A DNA stretch of 64,000 bases from Fusobacterium perfoetens ATCC 29250 (GTDB taxonomy: Bacteria > Fusobacteriota > Fusobacteriia > Fusobacteriales > Fusobacteriaceae): assembly GCF_000622245.1 (NCBI RefSeq), contig NZ_JHXW01000009.1:42114-106113 (forward strand), written 5' to 3'. How positions within the stretch are numbered: the stretch's first letter is position 1; each line of letters starts with the position of its first letter. The notes below the pieces were generated by a model. That model was given only the letters and a program-made list of their open reading frames with translations, was not told where the DNA came from and searched no databases. Below are positions 44,928-54,671 of this stretch, piece after piece. The translations under genes and the position numbers were made by a program.

Positions 44928-46127
44928 ATGGCAAAACAAATCGTAACAGATTTAAATGTAAAAGATAAAAAAGTTCTTATGAGAGTGGACTTTAACGTTC
45001 CTATGAAAGACGGAAAAATAACTAATGATAATAGAATAGTTGCTGCTTTACCAACTATAAAATATGTTCTTGAAAATGGTGGAAAAGTTATAGCTTTCTC
45101 TCACTTAGGTAAAGTAAAAACTGAAGAAGATTTAAAAACTAAATCTATAAAACCAGCTGCTGAAAGATTATCTGAATTATTAGGACAAGAAGTTAAATTT
45201 GTTCCAGCTACTAGAGGAGCTGAATTAGAAGAAGCTATCAACAATTTAAAATCTGGAGAAATCATGATGTTTGAAAACACAAGATTTGAAGACCTTGATG
45301 GTAAAAAAGAATCTAAAAATGATCCAGAATTAGGAAAATATTGGGCTTCTTTAGGAGATTTATTTGTTAATGATGCTTTTGGAACAGCTCACAGAGCTCA
45401 TGCTTCTAATATTGGAATCGCTGCTAATATTGGAGAAGGAAAATCTGCTGCTGGATTCTTAATGGAAAAAGAAATTAAATTTATAGGAGAAGCTGTTGAT
45501 TCTCCAGTAAGACCTTTAGTTGCTATCTTAGGAGGAGCTAAAGTTTCTGATAAAATTGGAGTTATTGAAAACTTATTAGTTAAAGCTGACAAAGTTCTTG
45601 TAGGTGGAGCTATGATGTTTACATTCTTAAGAGCTTTAGGTAAAAATACAGGAACTTCTTTAGTAGAAGAAGATAAAATTGAATTAGCAAAAGCTTTATT
45701 AGAAAAAGCAAATGGAAAATTAATATTACCTATTGATACAGTTGTTGCACCAAAATTTGATAATGATGCTCCTCATATGACTGTTTCTATTGATGAAATT
45801 CCTGCTGATCAAATGGGATTAGATGTTGGAGCTGCTACAATTGAACTATTCTCTAAAGAAATAGCTGCTGCTAAAACAGTAGTATGGAATGGACCAATGG
45901 GTGTATTTGAAATGCCTAACTACGCAAAAGGAACAATTGGAGTTTGTGAAGCTATAGCTAACTTACAAGGAGCTACAACTATAATTGGAGGAGGAGATTC
46001 TGCTGCTGCTGCTATGCAATTAGGATATGCTGATAAATTTACTCATATCTCTACTGGTGGAGGAGCTTCTCTTGAATATTTAGAAGGAAAAGAATTACCA
46101 GGAGTAGTTTCTATTTCTGATAAATAA
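44928..46127 (+). CDS. pgk: Phosphoglycerate kinase
   Basis: Transfers phosphate from 1,3-bisphosphoglycerate to [11 protein letters not shown] near residues 18-25, [13 protein letters not shown] near 52-64, [13 protein letters not shown] near 148-160, and the nucleotide site [13 protein letters not shown] with [18 protein letters not shown] near 378-395. 399 residues. AGGAGG ribosome site, with only 26 bases between it and the gap terminator; no convincing separate promoter is seen. Confidence 0.98.
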   Translation: MAKQIVTDLNVKDKKVLMRVDFNVPMKDGKITNDNRIVAALPTIKYVLENGGKVIAFSHLGKVKTEEDLKTKSIKPAAERLSELLGQEVKFVPATRGAELEEAINNLKSGEIMMFENTRFEDLDGKKESKNDPELGKYWASLGDLFVNDAFGTAHRAHASNIGIAANIGEGKSAAGFLMEKEIKFIGEAVDSPVRPLVAILGGAKVSDKIGVIENLLVKADKVLVGGAMMFTFLRALGKNTGTSLVEEDKIELAKALLEKANGKLILPIDTVVAPKFDNDAPHMTVSIDEIPADQMGLDVGAATIELFSKEIAAAKTVVWNGPMGVFEMPNYAKGTIGVCEAIANLQGATTIIGGGDSAAAAMQLGYADKFTHISTGGGASLEYLEGKELPGVVSISDK

Positions 46128-46157
46128 TTTATTATATACAACTCAATAATAATAAAA

Positions 46158-46194
46158 TAAAAAACGACTTCATAAATGAGGTCGTTTTTTATTT
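46158..46194. terminator. Bidirectional intrinsic terminator
   Basis: AAAAACGACTTCA (46160-46172) pairs with TGAGGTCGTTTTT (46177-46189) around TAAA, T-rich on both strands. Shared by pgk and trxA. Confidence 0.88.
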
Positions 46195-46204
46195 ATTATT
46201 TTAA

Positions 46205-46507
46205 TTATTTTACAAAATTTTCTAATTCTTCTTTAGATAAAAGTCCAACTGATTTGTTTATAACTTCTCCATCTTTAAATAATAATAATGTTGGGATACT
46301 CATTACTCTAAATTGAGAAGCTAGTTCTGGTTGCTCATCTACATTTATTTTTCCAACTTTTACATTAGTATTTCCATTAGCAAAATCTTCTAAAATAGGT
46401 CCTAAAGCTTTACAAGGTCCACACCAAGTAGCCCAAAAATCAACTAATACTAATCCTTTACTATTTAATACCTCTTCATTAAAATTTTCTTTTGTTATAT
46501 TTAACAT
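46205..46507 (-). CDS. trxA: Thioredoxin
   Basis: 100-residue dithiol oxidoreductase with the WCGPC active site at residues 28-32, preceded by VLVDFWAT, and cis-Pro in MSIPTLLLF near 74. No signal peptide, so cytosolic. Probably cotranscribed with the CoA-binding-domain gene 16 bases upstream (minus strand). Confidence 0.96.
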   Translation of the reverse strand: MLNITKENFNEEVLNSKGLVLVDFWATWCGPCKALGPILEDFANGNTNVKVGKINVDEQPELASQFRVMSIPTLLLFKDGEVINKSVGLLSKEELENFVK

Positions 46508-46523
46508 AATATCACTCCTTTTT

Positions 46524-46880
46524 TTATTTTTTATATAAAGATAATCCTACTAATAGACAACCATCTATATAAGGATATTTTTTTTCTTTTAAATATTTAA
46601 GAAGCTCTTCATCACTTGCTCCTGGTTGAATTACTATAGATTTAAAAGTTTTATTACATTCTTTTATAAGACGAAGTCCATCTTTTGAATTAATACATAA
46701 ATCTATAATATCTATTTCTTCTGGAACATCATTTAAAGATTTTAATTCTTTTCCTACAGCATAAACATTATATCCATTAGAAATCATTTTATTTTTTATT
46801 ATACAAGCATATTTTTGTTCATTTAATGTATCTCCAACTATTATAAAAGTTTTTTCTTTCATAATTTCTTCTAAATCCAT
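46524..46880 (-). CDS. CoA-binding-domain protein (YccU-like)
   Basis: 118-residue Rossmann-like protein resembling the CoA_binding_2 family. TFIIVGDTLNEQKYACIIKNKMISNGYNVYAV near residues 11-42 and KSIVIQPGASDEELLKYLKE near 80-99 are the usual landmarks. Function within the family is poorly known. Divergent from the Crp/Fnr gene, with overlapping promoter regions, and followed by trxA. Confidence 0.78.
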   Translation of the reverse strand: MDLEEIMKEKTFIIVGDTLNEQKYACIIKNKMISNGYNVYAVGKELKSLNDVPEEIDIIDLCINSKDGLRLIKECNKTFKSIVIQPGASDEELLKYLKEKKYPYIDGCLLVGLSLYKK

Positions 46881-46894
46881 TTTAAGCTCCTTTC

Positions 46895-46923
46895 TTGACT
46901 TTATATTTATATTATAATATAAT
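46895..46923 (+). promoter_or_regulatory. Promoter of the Crp/Fnr gene
   Basis: TTGACT (46895-46900), 17-base spacer, TATAAT (46918-46923); start point near 46930. Confidence 0.75.
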
Positions 46924-46937
46924 TTTATTAAAAAGTA

Positions 46938-46953
46938 TGTTGTTTTTACAACA
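46938..46953. promoter_or_regulatory. 16-bp palindrome, candidate Crp/Fnr auto-operator
   Basis: TGTTGT-TTTT-ACAACA: a perfect 6-4-6 palindrome between the start point and the AAAGGAG ribosome site. Crp/Fnr proteins bind short palindromes with a 4-base centre, so autorepression is plausible. Confidence 0.6.
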
Positions 46954-46966
46954 AAAGGAGAAAAAT

Positions 46967-47629
46967 ATGAAAGATTTTTTAGAAATTATAAAAAAATCTG
47001 AGCTTTTTTATAGTCTAAACGACAAAGAAATTGAAATATTATTTGAATGTCTACAAGTAAAAATAAAAGATTTTGATAAAGAAAAATATATCTTTAAAAG
47101 CGGAGATAAAATTAGTGAAATAGGTTTAGTCTTAAGTGGTAAAGTTCATATTATAAATGAAGATTATTGGGGAAATAGAAATATTATATATGAAATAAAA
47201 GAAAGTGAAATTTTTGGAGAAGCTTTTGCTTGTACTCAAAATATTCTTCCAGTAAGTGTTATTTCTATTCAAAAAAGTAAAGTAATGTTTATAGATTTTA
47301 ATAGAATAACAAAAACCTGCTCTTTTACTGCTTCTGTTAGAGAAATTTTAATCAGAAATCTTGCTATAATCCTCTCTAAAAATAATATTATTTTAACCTC
47401 TAAAATAGAACATATGTCAAAAAGAAATACAAGAGAAAAATTATTATCTTATCTCTCAGAACAAGCTAATATTGCTAAATCTTCAAAATTTTCCATTCCC
47501 TTTAATAGACAACAATTAGCTGATTATCTTTGTATTGATAGAAGTGCTATGTCAAGTGAACTTTCAAAATTAAAATCTGAAGGAATTATAAAATATAAAA
47601 AAGAACAATTTGAATTATTAAAATCTTAA
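46967..47629 (+). CDS. Crp/Fnr-family transcriptional regulator
   Basis: 220-residue regulator with an N-terminal cyclic-nucleotide-binding-like barrel (residues 10-120; GLVLSGKVHIINEDYWGNRNIIYEIKESEIFGEAF) and C-terminal winged helix (TREKLLSYLSEQ, then FNRQQLADYLCIDRSAMSSELSKLKSEG near 182-209). No Fnr-type N-terminal Cys cluster, so not an Fe-S oxygen sensor; the effector is unknown. The start at 46967 has AAAGGAG 6 bases ahead; an upstream codon at 46895 would lie inside the promoter. Confidence 0.85.
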   Translation: MKDFLEIIKKSELFYSLNDKEIEILFECLQVKIKDFDKEKYIFKSGDKISEIGLVLSGKVHIINEDYWGNRNIIYEIKESEIFGEAFACTQNILPVSVISIQKSKVMFIDFNRITKTCSFTASVREILIRNLAIILSKNNIILTSKIEHMSKRNTREKLLSYLSEQANIAKSSKFSIPFNRQQLADYLCIDRSAMSSELSKLKSEGIIKYKKEQFELLKS

Positions 47630-47708
47630 TAATATAGATGAAAAAATGAACTTTTTATGTAATATTTTTAGCTAATAACAAAAAATTTATATTTTTTTTA
47701 AAAAAATA

Positions 47709-47737
47709 TTGTTTTTTTTGAAATTTTTTAGTAAAAT
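47709..47737 (+). promoter_or_regulatory. Candidate promoter of purC-purF-purB
   Basis: TTGTTT (47709-47714), 17-base spacer, TAAAAT (47732-47737), leader of about 65 bases. No purine riboswitch is recognised in the leader. Confidence 0.5.
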
Positions 47738-47808
47738 GTAGCATAAAAATTTTTATTGATTCAATAGGTAAACTTTATTTTATTATTTTTATATTTTTAG
47801 GAGGAAAA

Positions 47809-48513
47809 ATGAAAAAATTAGAAATGGTTTATGAAGGAAAAGCTAAAAAAGTATTTGCTACTGATTTAGAAGATCAATTTATAGTGGAATACAAAGATGA
47901 CGCTACTGCCTTTAATGGACTAAAAAAAGGATCTATCGCTGGAAAAGGAGTTATCAATAATAGAATGACAAACATTGTATTCAAATATCTTGAAGAAAAT
48001 GGAATTGAAACTCATCTTGTACAAGAATTAAGTGATAGAGAAACTCTTGTAAAAAAAGTTTCTATAGTTCCTTTAGAAGTAATTGTTAGAAATGTTGCTG
48101 CTGGAAGTTTTTCTAAAAAATTTGGAGTAGAAGAAGGAAGAGAGTTACTTAATCCTATCTTAGAATTTTCATATAAAAATGATGAACTAGGTGACCCTAT
48201 GATTAATGATTTACAAATTCTTGCTATTGGAATAGCTACAAAAGAAGAATTAAAAAATATTTCTGAACAAGCATTAAAAATAAACGAATTAATGAAAAAA
48301 TTCTTTATAGAAAAAAATATCAGACTTATAGATTTTAAAATAGAATTTGGTCGTTATAAAGATAGAATAATATTAGCTGATGAAGTTTCACCAGATACTT
48401 GTAGATTATGGGATTTAACAACTAATGAAAAATTAGATAAAGACCGTTTCCGTAGAGATTTAGGACATGTTGAAGAAGCTTATGAAGAAGTTTGGAGAAG
48501 AATAACTAAATAA
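47809..48513 (+). CDS. purC: Phosphoribosylaminoimidazole-succinocarboxamide synthase
   Basis: SAICAR synthetase of purine synthesis. [11 protein letters not shown] (residues 5-15), [15 protein letters not shown] near 51-65, [19 protein letters not shown] near 88-106, and [10 protein letters not shown] and [13 protein letters not shown] near 168-205. 234 residues. First gene of a purine set; purE, purL, purM, purN, purH and purD are not in this window. Confidence 0.97.
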   Translation: MKKLEMVYEGKAKKVFATDLEDQFIVEYKDDATAFNGLKKGSIAGKGVINNRMTNIVFKYLEENGIETHLVQELSDRETLVKKVSIVPLEVIVRNVAAGSFSKKFGVEEGRELLNPILEFSYKNDELGDPMINDLQILAIGIATKEELKNISEQALKINELMKKFFIEKNIRLIDFKIEFGRYKDRIILADEVSPDTCRLWDLTTNEKLDKDRFRRDLGHVEEAYEEVWRRITK

Positions 48514-48536
48514 TTTTATTTTATAACGGAGGATTT

Positions 48537-49988
48537 ATGAGAGAAGAAGATGTTCTTAAAGAAGAATGTGGAGTATTCGGAATTTATAATAATGATTCAA
48601 GAGAAGATTCTGGTAGAATAGTTTATTATGGATTATTTTCTCTACAACATAGAGGACAAGAAAGTTGTGGAATCGCTGTTATGGATGACATAACTGTTAA
48701 ACAATATAAAGATATGGGATTAGTTCCTGATGTATTTAATAATGAAATTTTAGATAAACTTACTGGTAGCATTGCTATTGGTCATGTTCGTTATTCTACT
48801 GCTGGAGGAAGTATTGTACAAAATGCTCAACCTCTTGTATCTAGGTATTTAAAAGGAGCTTTAGCAATAAGTCATAATGGTAACTTAGTTAATGCTCATA
48901 AATTAAGAGAACAATTTGAAAATGAAGGATTTATATTCCAAACTTCAATAGATTCAGAGGTTATTGCTACTATAATAGCTAGAGAAAGAGTTAGACAACC
49001 TTCTGTAGAAGATGCTGTAAGTAAAATGATGGAAATTGTAGAAGGTGCTTATTCTCTTTTAGTTATGAGCCCTAAAAAATTAATAGCTTGTAGAGACCCT
49101 CATGGATTTAGACCACTTTGTATTGGTAAATTAGATAATTCTTATGTTGTAGCTTCTGAAAGTTGTGCTTTAGATGCTGTAGGAGCTACTTTTGTAAGAG
49201 ATGTAGAACCTGGAGAAATAGTTGTTATAGAAGAAACAGGAATTAGATCTATTACTACTCATTGCAATAAATATAACTCTAGTTTATGTATATTTGAATT
49301 TATTTATTTTGCTCGTCCTGATAGTCGTATTGATGGAATGAGTGTTTATGAAGCTAGAAAAAGAGCTGGACGTCAACTAGCTAAAGAACATCCTGTTGAA
49401 GGAGATATAGTAATAGGAGTTCCAGATAGTGGACTTGTAGCAGCCATAGGTTATGCTGAAGAAAGTGGAATTCCTTATGGAATGGGTCTTATAAAAAATC
49501 GTTATATAGGAAGAACTTTTATTAGTCCTACTCAATCAAAAAGAGAAGATGGAGTAAGAGTTAAGTTAAATGCTCTTAGAGAAAATGTAGAAGGAAAAAG
49601 AGTTATTATGATTGATGACTCTATTGTAAGAGGAACTACTATAAAAAGACTTGTTAAAATATTAAGAAGTGCTGGAGCAAAAGAAATACATATGAGAGTT
49701 ACAGCTCCACCATTCTTATGGCCTTGTTATTATGGTACTGATGTTCCTTCAAGAGATAAATTAGTAGCTGTTAATCATTCAGTAGAAGAAATTGCAAAAA
49801 TGTCTGGATTAGATAGTTTAGGATATTTAGGATTAGAAAATCTAACTAATATTGCAAAAGGATGTAAATGTAATTTCTGTGATTCATGTTTTAGTGGAAA
49901 ATATCCAACACAAATAGAGATTCAAGATGAGGAGGAAAATATAAATGAAGTCGAAATACGAAAGTCCCCTAAATTCAAGATATGCTAG
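48537..49988 (+). CDS. purF: Amidophosphoribosyltransferase
   Basis: First committed enzyme of purine synthesis. The first nine residues precede CGVFG, so a short propeptide is likely cleaved to free the nucleophile Cys (C11 counting from the Met). Glutaminase half: LFSLQHRGQESCGIA near 34-48. PRT half: VIMIDDSIVRGTTIKRL near 355. Cysteines at C254 region (SSLCIFEF), WPCYYG and CKCNFCDSCFSGKYPT fit the Fe-S ligands of the Bacillus-type enzyme. 483 residues. Its last 44 bases overlap the purB start, an unusually long overlap. Confidence 0.96.
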   Translation: MREEDVLKEECGVFGIYNNDSREDSGRIVYYGLFSLQHRGQESCGIAVMDDITVKQYKDMGLVPDVFNNEILDKLTGSIAIGHVRYSTAGGSIVQNAQPLVSRYLKGALAISHNGNLVNAHKLREQFENEGFIFQTSIDSEVIATIIARERVRQPSVEDAVSKMMEIVEGAYSLLVMSPKKLIACRDPHGFRPLCIGKLDNSYVVASESCALDAVGATFVRDVEPGEIVVIEETGIRSITTHCNKYNSSLCIFEFIYFARPDSRIDGMSVYEARKRAGRQLAKEHPVEGDIVIGVPDSGLVAAIGYAEESGIPYGMGLIKNRYIGRTFISPTQSKREDGVRVKLNALRENVEGKRVIMIDDSIVRGTTIKRLVKILRSAGAKEIHMRVTAPPFLWPCYYGTDVPSRDKLVAVNHSVEEIAKMSGLDSLGYLGLENLTNIAKGCKCNFCDSCFSGKYPTQIEIQDEEENINEVEIRKSPKFKIC

Positions 49989-51378
49989 TAAAGAGATGAG
50001 TTATCTATTTTCACCAGATTATAAATTTAAAACTTGGCGTAAATTATGGATAGCTCTAGCTGAAGTAGAAAAAGAGTTAGGACTTAATATTACTCAAGAA
50101 CAAATAGACCAAATGAAAAAATTTAAAGATGATATTAATTATGAAGTGGCTGAAGCTAGAGAAAAAATAGTTCGTCATGATGTAATGAGTCATGTTTATG
50201 CTTTTGGAACTCAAGCTCCTCTTGCTATGCCTATAATACATTTAGGAGCAACTAGTTGTTATGTTGGTGATAATACTGATATTATTATAATGACTGAAGC
50301 TATGAAACTTGTGAAAAAACAACTTATTAATGTTATAAATGAACTTTCTAAATTTGTAATGGAATATAAAGATTTACCTACATTAGGATTTACTCACTTC
50401 CAACCAGCTCAAACAACAACTGTTGGTAAGAGGGCTAGTCTTTGGTTACAAGATTTAGTAATGGATTTAGAAGATTTAGATTATCAAATTTCAAAAGCAA
50501 AATTATTAGGTTCAAAAGGAACTACTGGAACTCAAGCAAGTTTCTTAGAATTATTTGATGGTGACCATGAAAAAGTTAAAAAATTAGACCCTATGATAGC
50601 TGAAAAAATGGGATTTGAAAAATGTTTTGCTGTTTCTGGTCAAACATATCCAAGAAAATTAGATAGCCAAATCTTAAATATTCTTAGTCAAATAGCTCAA
50701 AGTGCTTTTAAATTTAGTAATGATATAAGACTTCTTCAACATTTAAAAGAAATCGAAGAACCATTTGAAAAAAATCAAATAGGGTCTTCAGCTATGGCTT
50801 ATAAAAGAAATCCAATGAGAAGTGAACGTATAGGTTCTTTAGCTAGATATGTAATAGCTGATTCTATAAATCCAGCAATTACAGCTTCTACTCAATGGTT
50901 TGAAAGAACATTAGATGACTCAGCTAACAAAAGACTTTCTATTCCTGAAGCATTTTTATGTGTAGACGCTATTCTTTCATTATATAGAAATGTTGTAGAT
51001 GGACTTGTAGTTTATCCAAAAGTTATAGAACAACATTTAAATAATGAATTACCATTTATGGCTACAGAAAATATAATGATGGATGCTGTTAAAAAAGGTG
51101 GAAATAGACAAGAACTTCATGAAAAAATAAGAAGTCATTCTATGGAAGCTGGTCGTATGGTAAAAGCAGAAGGAAAACCAAATGATTTATTAGAAAGAAT
51201 AGCAAATGATAAATCTTTTGGATTAACATTAGAAGAATTACAATCTATAATGGATGCTAAAAACTTTGTTGGAAGAGCTCCTGAACAAGCAAAAGAGTTT
51301 GTAGAAAATATTGTTAATCCTATTCTTGAAAAAAATAGAGATTTAATAGACAGTCACGCTGAAAGTATAAGAGTATAA
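49945..51378 (+). CDS. purB: Adenylosuccinate lyase, long (eukaryote-like) form
   Basis: Cleaves SAICAR and adenylosuccinate. 477 residues, longer than the 430-455-residue common bacterial form, and its stretches (SPLNSRYASKEM, LGATSCYVGDNTD, LPTLGFTHFQPAQ, GSSAMAYKRNPMRSER, ELPFMATENI) closely follow the human-type enzyme as I recall it. Signature GSSAMAYKRNP near 275-285. ATG preceded by GGAGGAAAATATAA inside purF. This long form is also present in some clostridia. Confidence 0.96.
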   Translation: MKSKYESPLNSRYASKEMSYLFSPDYKFKTWRKLWIALAEVEKELGLNITQEQIDQMKKFKDDINYEVAEAREKIVRHDVMSHVYAFGTQAPLAMPIIHLGATSCYVGDNTDIIIMTEAMKLVKKQLINVINELSKFVMEYKDLPTLGFTHFQPAQTTTVGKRASLWLQDLVMDLEDLDYQISKAKLLGSKGTTGTQASFLELFDGDHEKVKKLDPMIAEKMGFEKCFAVSGQTYPRKLDSQILNILSQIAQSAFKFSNDIRLLQHLKEIEEPFEKNQIGSSAMAYKRNPMRSERIGSLARYVIADSINPAITASTQWFERTLDDSANKRLSIPEAFLCVDAILSLYRNVVDGLVVYPKVIEQHLNNELPFMATENIMMDAVKKGGNRQELHEKIRSHSMEAGRMVKAEGKPNDLLERIANDKSFGLTLEELQSIMDAKNFVGRAPEQAKEFVENIVNPILEKNRDLIDSHAESIRV

Positions 51379-51407
51379 TTGACTTAATTTGGATTTTAGT
51401 GTATAAT
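51379..51407 (+). promoter_or_regulatory. Separate promoter of purA
   Basis: TTGACT (51379-51384), 17-base spacer, TATAAT (51402-51407), beginning directly after the purB stop. purA can thus be expressed apart from purCFB. Confidence 0.75.
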
Positions 51408-51442
51408 ATAATGTAAAAATTACATTTTAGGAGGAAGAAAAT

Positions 51443-52717
51443 ATGGTAAAAGCCATTGTTGGAGCTTGTTGGGGAGATGAAGGAAAAGGAAAAATAACAG
51501 ATATGTTAGCTTCTAATGCTGATATAGTTATTCGTTTTCAAGGTGGAAGTAATGCAGGACATACTATAATAAATGATTATGGTAAATTCGCTCTTCATCA
51601 AATGCCTAGTGGAGTTTTTAATGAAAATACAGTAAATATCATTGGACCTGGTGTAGCATTTAATATACCTTATTTTATTAAAGAAATGAACTATCTAAAA
51701 GAAAATGGAATTAAAAATCCTAAAGTTTTAATTTCTGATAGAGTTCAACTTTTAATGCCTTATCACATTTTATTAGATACATATGAAGAGGCTAGACTTG
51801 CTGATAAAAAATACGGTTCTACAAAATCAGGAATAGCTCCATTCTATTCTGATAAATATGCTAAAACAGGAATTCAAATTTGTCATTTATTTAATGAAGA
51901 AATTTTAAGAGAAAGAATTGAAGCAGCTTGTGAAATAAAAAATGTTTTAATTGAACATTTATATCACATGCCTAAATTAAATCCAGAAGAAATTTTTAAT
52001 GAAGTTATTCAATATAGAGATTTAATTGCTCCATATATTATAAACACTACTGAATACTTAAATAAAGCTGTTAAAGAGGGAAAAAATATTTTACTTGAAG
52101 GTCAATTAGGGGCTTTAAAAGACCCTGACCACGGAATATTCCCTATGACAACTTCTTCATCAACTTTAGCTGGATTTGGTTCTATTGGAGCTGGACTTCC
52201 TGCTCACTCAATAGAAAAAGTTTATACTGTAGCTAAGGCTTATTCATCAGCAGTAGGAGAAGGAGCTTTTGTAAGTGAGATATTTGGTGATGAAGCTCAA
52301 GAACTTCGTCTTCGTGGTGGAGATGCTGGAGAATTTGGAGCAACTACAGGAAGACCTAGAAGAATGGGGTGGTTTGACTGTGTAGCTACTCGTTATGGAT
52401 GTATGTTACAAGGAACTACAGATGTAGCTTTCACAGCTATAGATGTATTAGGATATTTAGATGAAATTCCTGTATGTGTTGGTTATGAAATTGATGGAGA
52501 AGTAACTAAAGAATTCCCTGTTACACCTCTATTAGAAAAAGCTAAACCAGTATACAAAGTATTACCAGGATGGAAATGTGATATAAGAGGAATCTCTAAA
52601 TATGAAGACTTACCTGAAAATGCTAGAAATTATGTAGAATTTATAGAAAAAGAATTAGGATTCCCAATTACAATTGTTTCTAATGGACCAAAAAGAAATG
52701 AAATTATTTTCAGATAA
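51443..52717 (+). CDS. purA: Adenylosuccinate synthetase
   Basis: GTP-dependent first step from IMP to AMP. IVGACWGDEGKGKITD (residues 5-20) is the P-loop-like signature, GPGVAFNIPY near 68, KSGIAPFYSDKYA near 127-139, LEGQLGALKDPDHGIFPMTTSSST near 213-236 and TTGRPRRMGWFD near 297-308. 424 residues. Ends at a strong intrinsic terminator. Confidence 0.97.
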   Translation: MVKAIVGACWGDEGKGKITDMLASNADIVIRFQGGSNAGHTIINDYGKFALHQMPSGVFNENTVNIIGPGVAFNIPYFIKEMNYLKENGIKNPKVLISDRVQLLMPYHILLDTYEEARLADKKYGSTKSGIAPFYSDKYAKTGIQICHLFNEEILRERIEAACEIKNVLIEHLYHMPKLNPEEIFNEVIQYRDLIAPYIINTTEYLNKAVKEGKNILLEGQLGALKDPDHGIFPMTTSSSTLAGFGSIGAGLPAHSIEKVYTVAKAYSSAVGEGAFVSEIFGDEAQELRLRGGDAGEFGATTGRPRRMGWFDCVATRYGCMLQGTTDVAFTAIDVLGYLDEIPVCVGYEIDGEVTKEFPVTPLLEKAKPVYKVLPGWKCDIRGISKYEDLPENARNYVEFIEKELGFPITIVSNGPKRNEIIFR

Positions 52718-52718
52718 T

Positions 52719-52749
52719 TAAAAGGACACTATATAGTGTCCTTTTTTTA
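52719..52749 (+). terminator. Intrinsic terminator after purA
   Basis: AAAGGACACT (52721-52730), loop ATAT, AGTGTCCTTT (52735-52744), then T-run. Confidence 0.9.
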
Positions 52750-52781
52750 TTTACAATATTTTTAATAATATTTTTTAATTT

Positions 52782-53006
52782 TTATACTAACTCAAATCTA
52801 TATTTTTGAGTAACCTCAGGATATTTTACTCTATCGACTTCAGAAGCAAACATTTCATAAGGTCTAGCATATATTCCAAAATCTCCATAAAGAGCTTGAT
52901 AAATTACTAATTTTTCTTTTGTTTCTGAATGAGTGGCTATATGAAGAACCTTATATTCTTTTCCTTTAAAATGTCTATAAATTCTATCAACTAAAATTTC
53001 TCTCAT
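52782..53006 (-). CDS. DUF1653-family small protein
   Basis: 74 residues. The core [20 protein letters not shown] (about 11-30), then [21 protein letters not shown] (about 33-53) fits DUF1653 as I recall it: a small all-beta protein of unknown role. GGAGAG ribosome site. Follows gltX on the minus strand but beyond the gltX terminator. Confidence 0.8.
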   Translation of the reverse strand: MREILVDRIYRHFKGKEYKVLHIATHSETKEKLVIYQALYGDFGIYARPYEMFASEVDRVKYPEVTQKYRFELV

Positions 53007-53028
53007 AAATCTCTCCTTATATTTTTTA

Positions 53029-53069
53029 AGAAAAAGGAGGTATTACATAATTTTATAATCCTCCTTTAT
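53029..53069 (-). terminator. Intrinsic terminator after gltX
   Basis: Minus strand AAAGGAGG pairs with CCTCCTTT (53067-53060 and 53040-53033), A/T-rich loop with further internal pairing, then a T-run. Confidence 0.75.
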
Positions 53070-53072
53070 AAA

Positions 53073-54584
53073 CTAAATATTATATTTTTCTATCATTCTC
53101 TTAATTCTATTAATTGTTCTAGTTTTTCCTATGATGAAGATTAAATTATATAAATCAGCACCTCTAGGTTCTCCTGTTAATACAGCTCTAAGTGGCATAT
53201 AAACTTTTGCTGGTCCTTCTCCAATTTCTTCTAAAGTATCTGTAAGAAGTTTTTTAGCTTCTTCTAAAGGAATATCTTCTGTTGGATAGTTTTCTATTTT
53301 TTCTAAGAATAATTTTATAGATTTTTTACCTGTTTCATCAGCTATAGCATTATATAATCTTTCGATTCCTTTTCTTTCTTTTTTATCCATATCTTCTGTT
53401 AATTCAGGTAACTCATATTCATCTTTAAAGTAAACAGTTGATTCATCAGCTATTTCTTTTAATGTATGAGCGTGTTCTCTAAGAATTTCAACTATTCTTT
53501 CTAAAGCTACCATTTCTTTATCAGAAACTTCTTCTCCAACAAATCCTTTTGCTCTAAAGAATGGAACAGTCATTTCTGTTAATTCTTTTAAATCTTTTAG
53601 TCTCATATGTTGGTTGTTTATCCATCCTAATTTTACTAGGTCAAATACAGGTCCTCCAAGAGAAACATTATCTATATTAAAGTTTTCTTTAAATTCTTGA
53701 AGAGTGAATATTTCTTTTCCATCTCCAAATGAATATGCCATAAGTCCTAAGAAGTTTAATAATCCTTCTTTTAAATATCCATTATCTCTATACCAGTTTA
53801 AAGAAACAGGATTTTTTCTTTTAGAAATTTTTGTTCTATCGCTATTTCTTAATAATGGCATATGAATAAATTCAGGTTGTTCCCAACCAAAAGCTTTATA
53901 AAGTTGAATATGTTTAGGAGTAGAAGAAATCCATTCTTCTGCTCTTATAACTGTAGTAACTCCCATTAAATGGTCATCTACAACATTTGCAAGGTGATAT
54001 GTTGGATATCCATCAGCTTTTAATAAAACTTGGTCGTCTATTTTACTGTTTTCAAAAACAATATCTCCTCTTAATCTATCATGAATAACTGTTTCTCCTT
54101 CATAAGGCATTTTTAATCTGATTACATATGGTTCCCCAGCAGCTATTCTAGCTTCAACTTCTTCTTTAGAAAGACTTCTACAATGTCCATCATATCCTGG
54201 AGCTTTTTTCATAGCTTTTTGTCTTTCTCTTAAGTTATTAAGTCTTTCTGGAGTACAGAAACAATAATATGCTTCACCTTTTTCTACTAATTGTTTTGCA
54301 TAATCAGCATAAATTCCAAATCTTTCAGATTGTCTATAAGGACCATAAGGACCACCTACATCTGGACCTTCTTTCCAATCTAAACCAAGCCATCTTAAAC
54401 TTTCATAAATCATTTCTTCTGAACCTGGTGTATATCTATTTTGGTCAGTATCCTCTATTCTTAGAATAAAATCTCCTCCATGTTTATAGGCAAAAGCTAT
54501 ATTGAACATAGCTATATAAGCTGTTCCCACATGTGGGTCTCCTGTAGGAGAAGGAGCTACTCTTGTTCTAATTCTTCTTTCCAT
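53073..54584 (-). CDS. gltX: Glutamate--tRNA ligase
   Basis: Class I aminoacyl-tRNA synthetase. Signature [21 protein letters not shown] (residues 7-27; the HIGH-equivalent is HVGT), [16 protein letters not shown] near 43-58, KMSKS-equivalent KISKRKNP near 253-260, and a C-terminal anticodon-binding half. A Cys-containing zinc region (YCFCTPE near 107-113) is only partly conserved. 503 residues. Whether it charges tRNA-Gln too cannot be told here. Confidence 0.96.
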   Translation of the reverse strand: MERRIRTRVAPSPTGDPHVGTAYIAMFNIAFAYKHGGDFILRIEDTDQNRYTPGSEEMIYESLRWLGLDWKEGPDVGGPYGPYRQSERFGIYADYAKQLVEKGEAYYCFCTPERLNNLRERQKAMKKAPGYDGHCRSLSKEEVEARIAAGEPYVIRLKMPYEGETVIHDRLRGDIVFENSKIDDQVLLKADGYPTYHLANVVDDHLMGVTTVIRAEEWISSTPKHIQLYKAFGWEQPEFIHMPLLRNSDRTKISKRKNPVSLNWYRDNGYLKEGLLNFLGLMAYSFGDGKEIFTLQEFKENFNIDNVSLGGPVFDLVKLGWINNQHMRLKDLKELTEMTVPFFRAKGFVGEEVSDKEMVALERIVEILREHAHTLKEIADESTVYFKDEYELPELTEDMDKKERKGIERLYNAIADETGKKSIKLFLEKIENYPTEDIPLEEAKKLLTDTLEEIGEGPAKVYMPLRAVLTGEPRGADLYNLIFIIGKTRTINRIKRMIEKYNI

Positions 54585-54671
54585 TTTTATCCCTCCCGAT
54601 TATATTTTTTATTTATACATATTGAGTTTATCATATTTTTAGTAATTTTTAAAGAAAATATTAAAAAATAA

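Noticed and set aside
47630..47808. A purine riboswitch or PurR box before purC
   Set aside because: No conserved three-way-junction core or PurR-like inverted repeat could be seen; only a promoter and A/T-rich leader.
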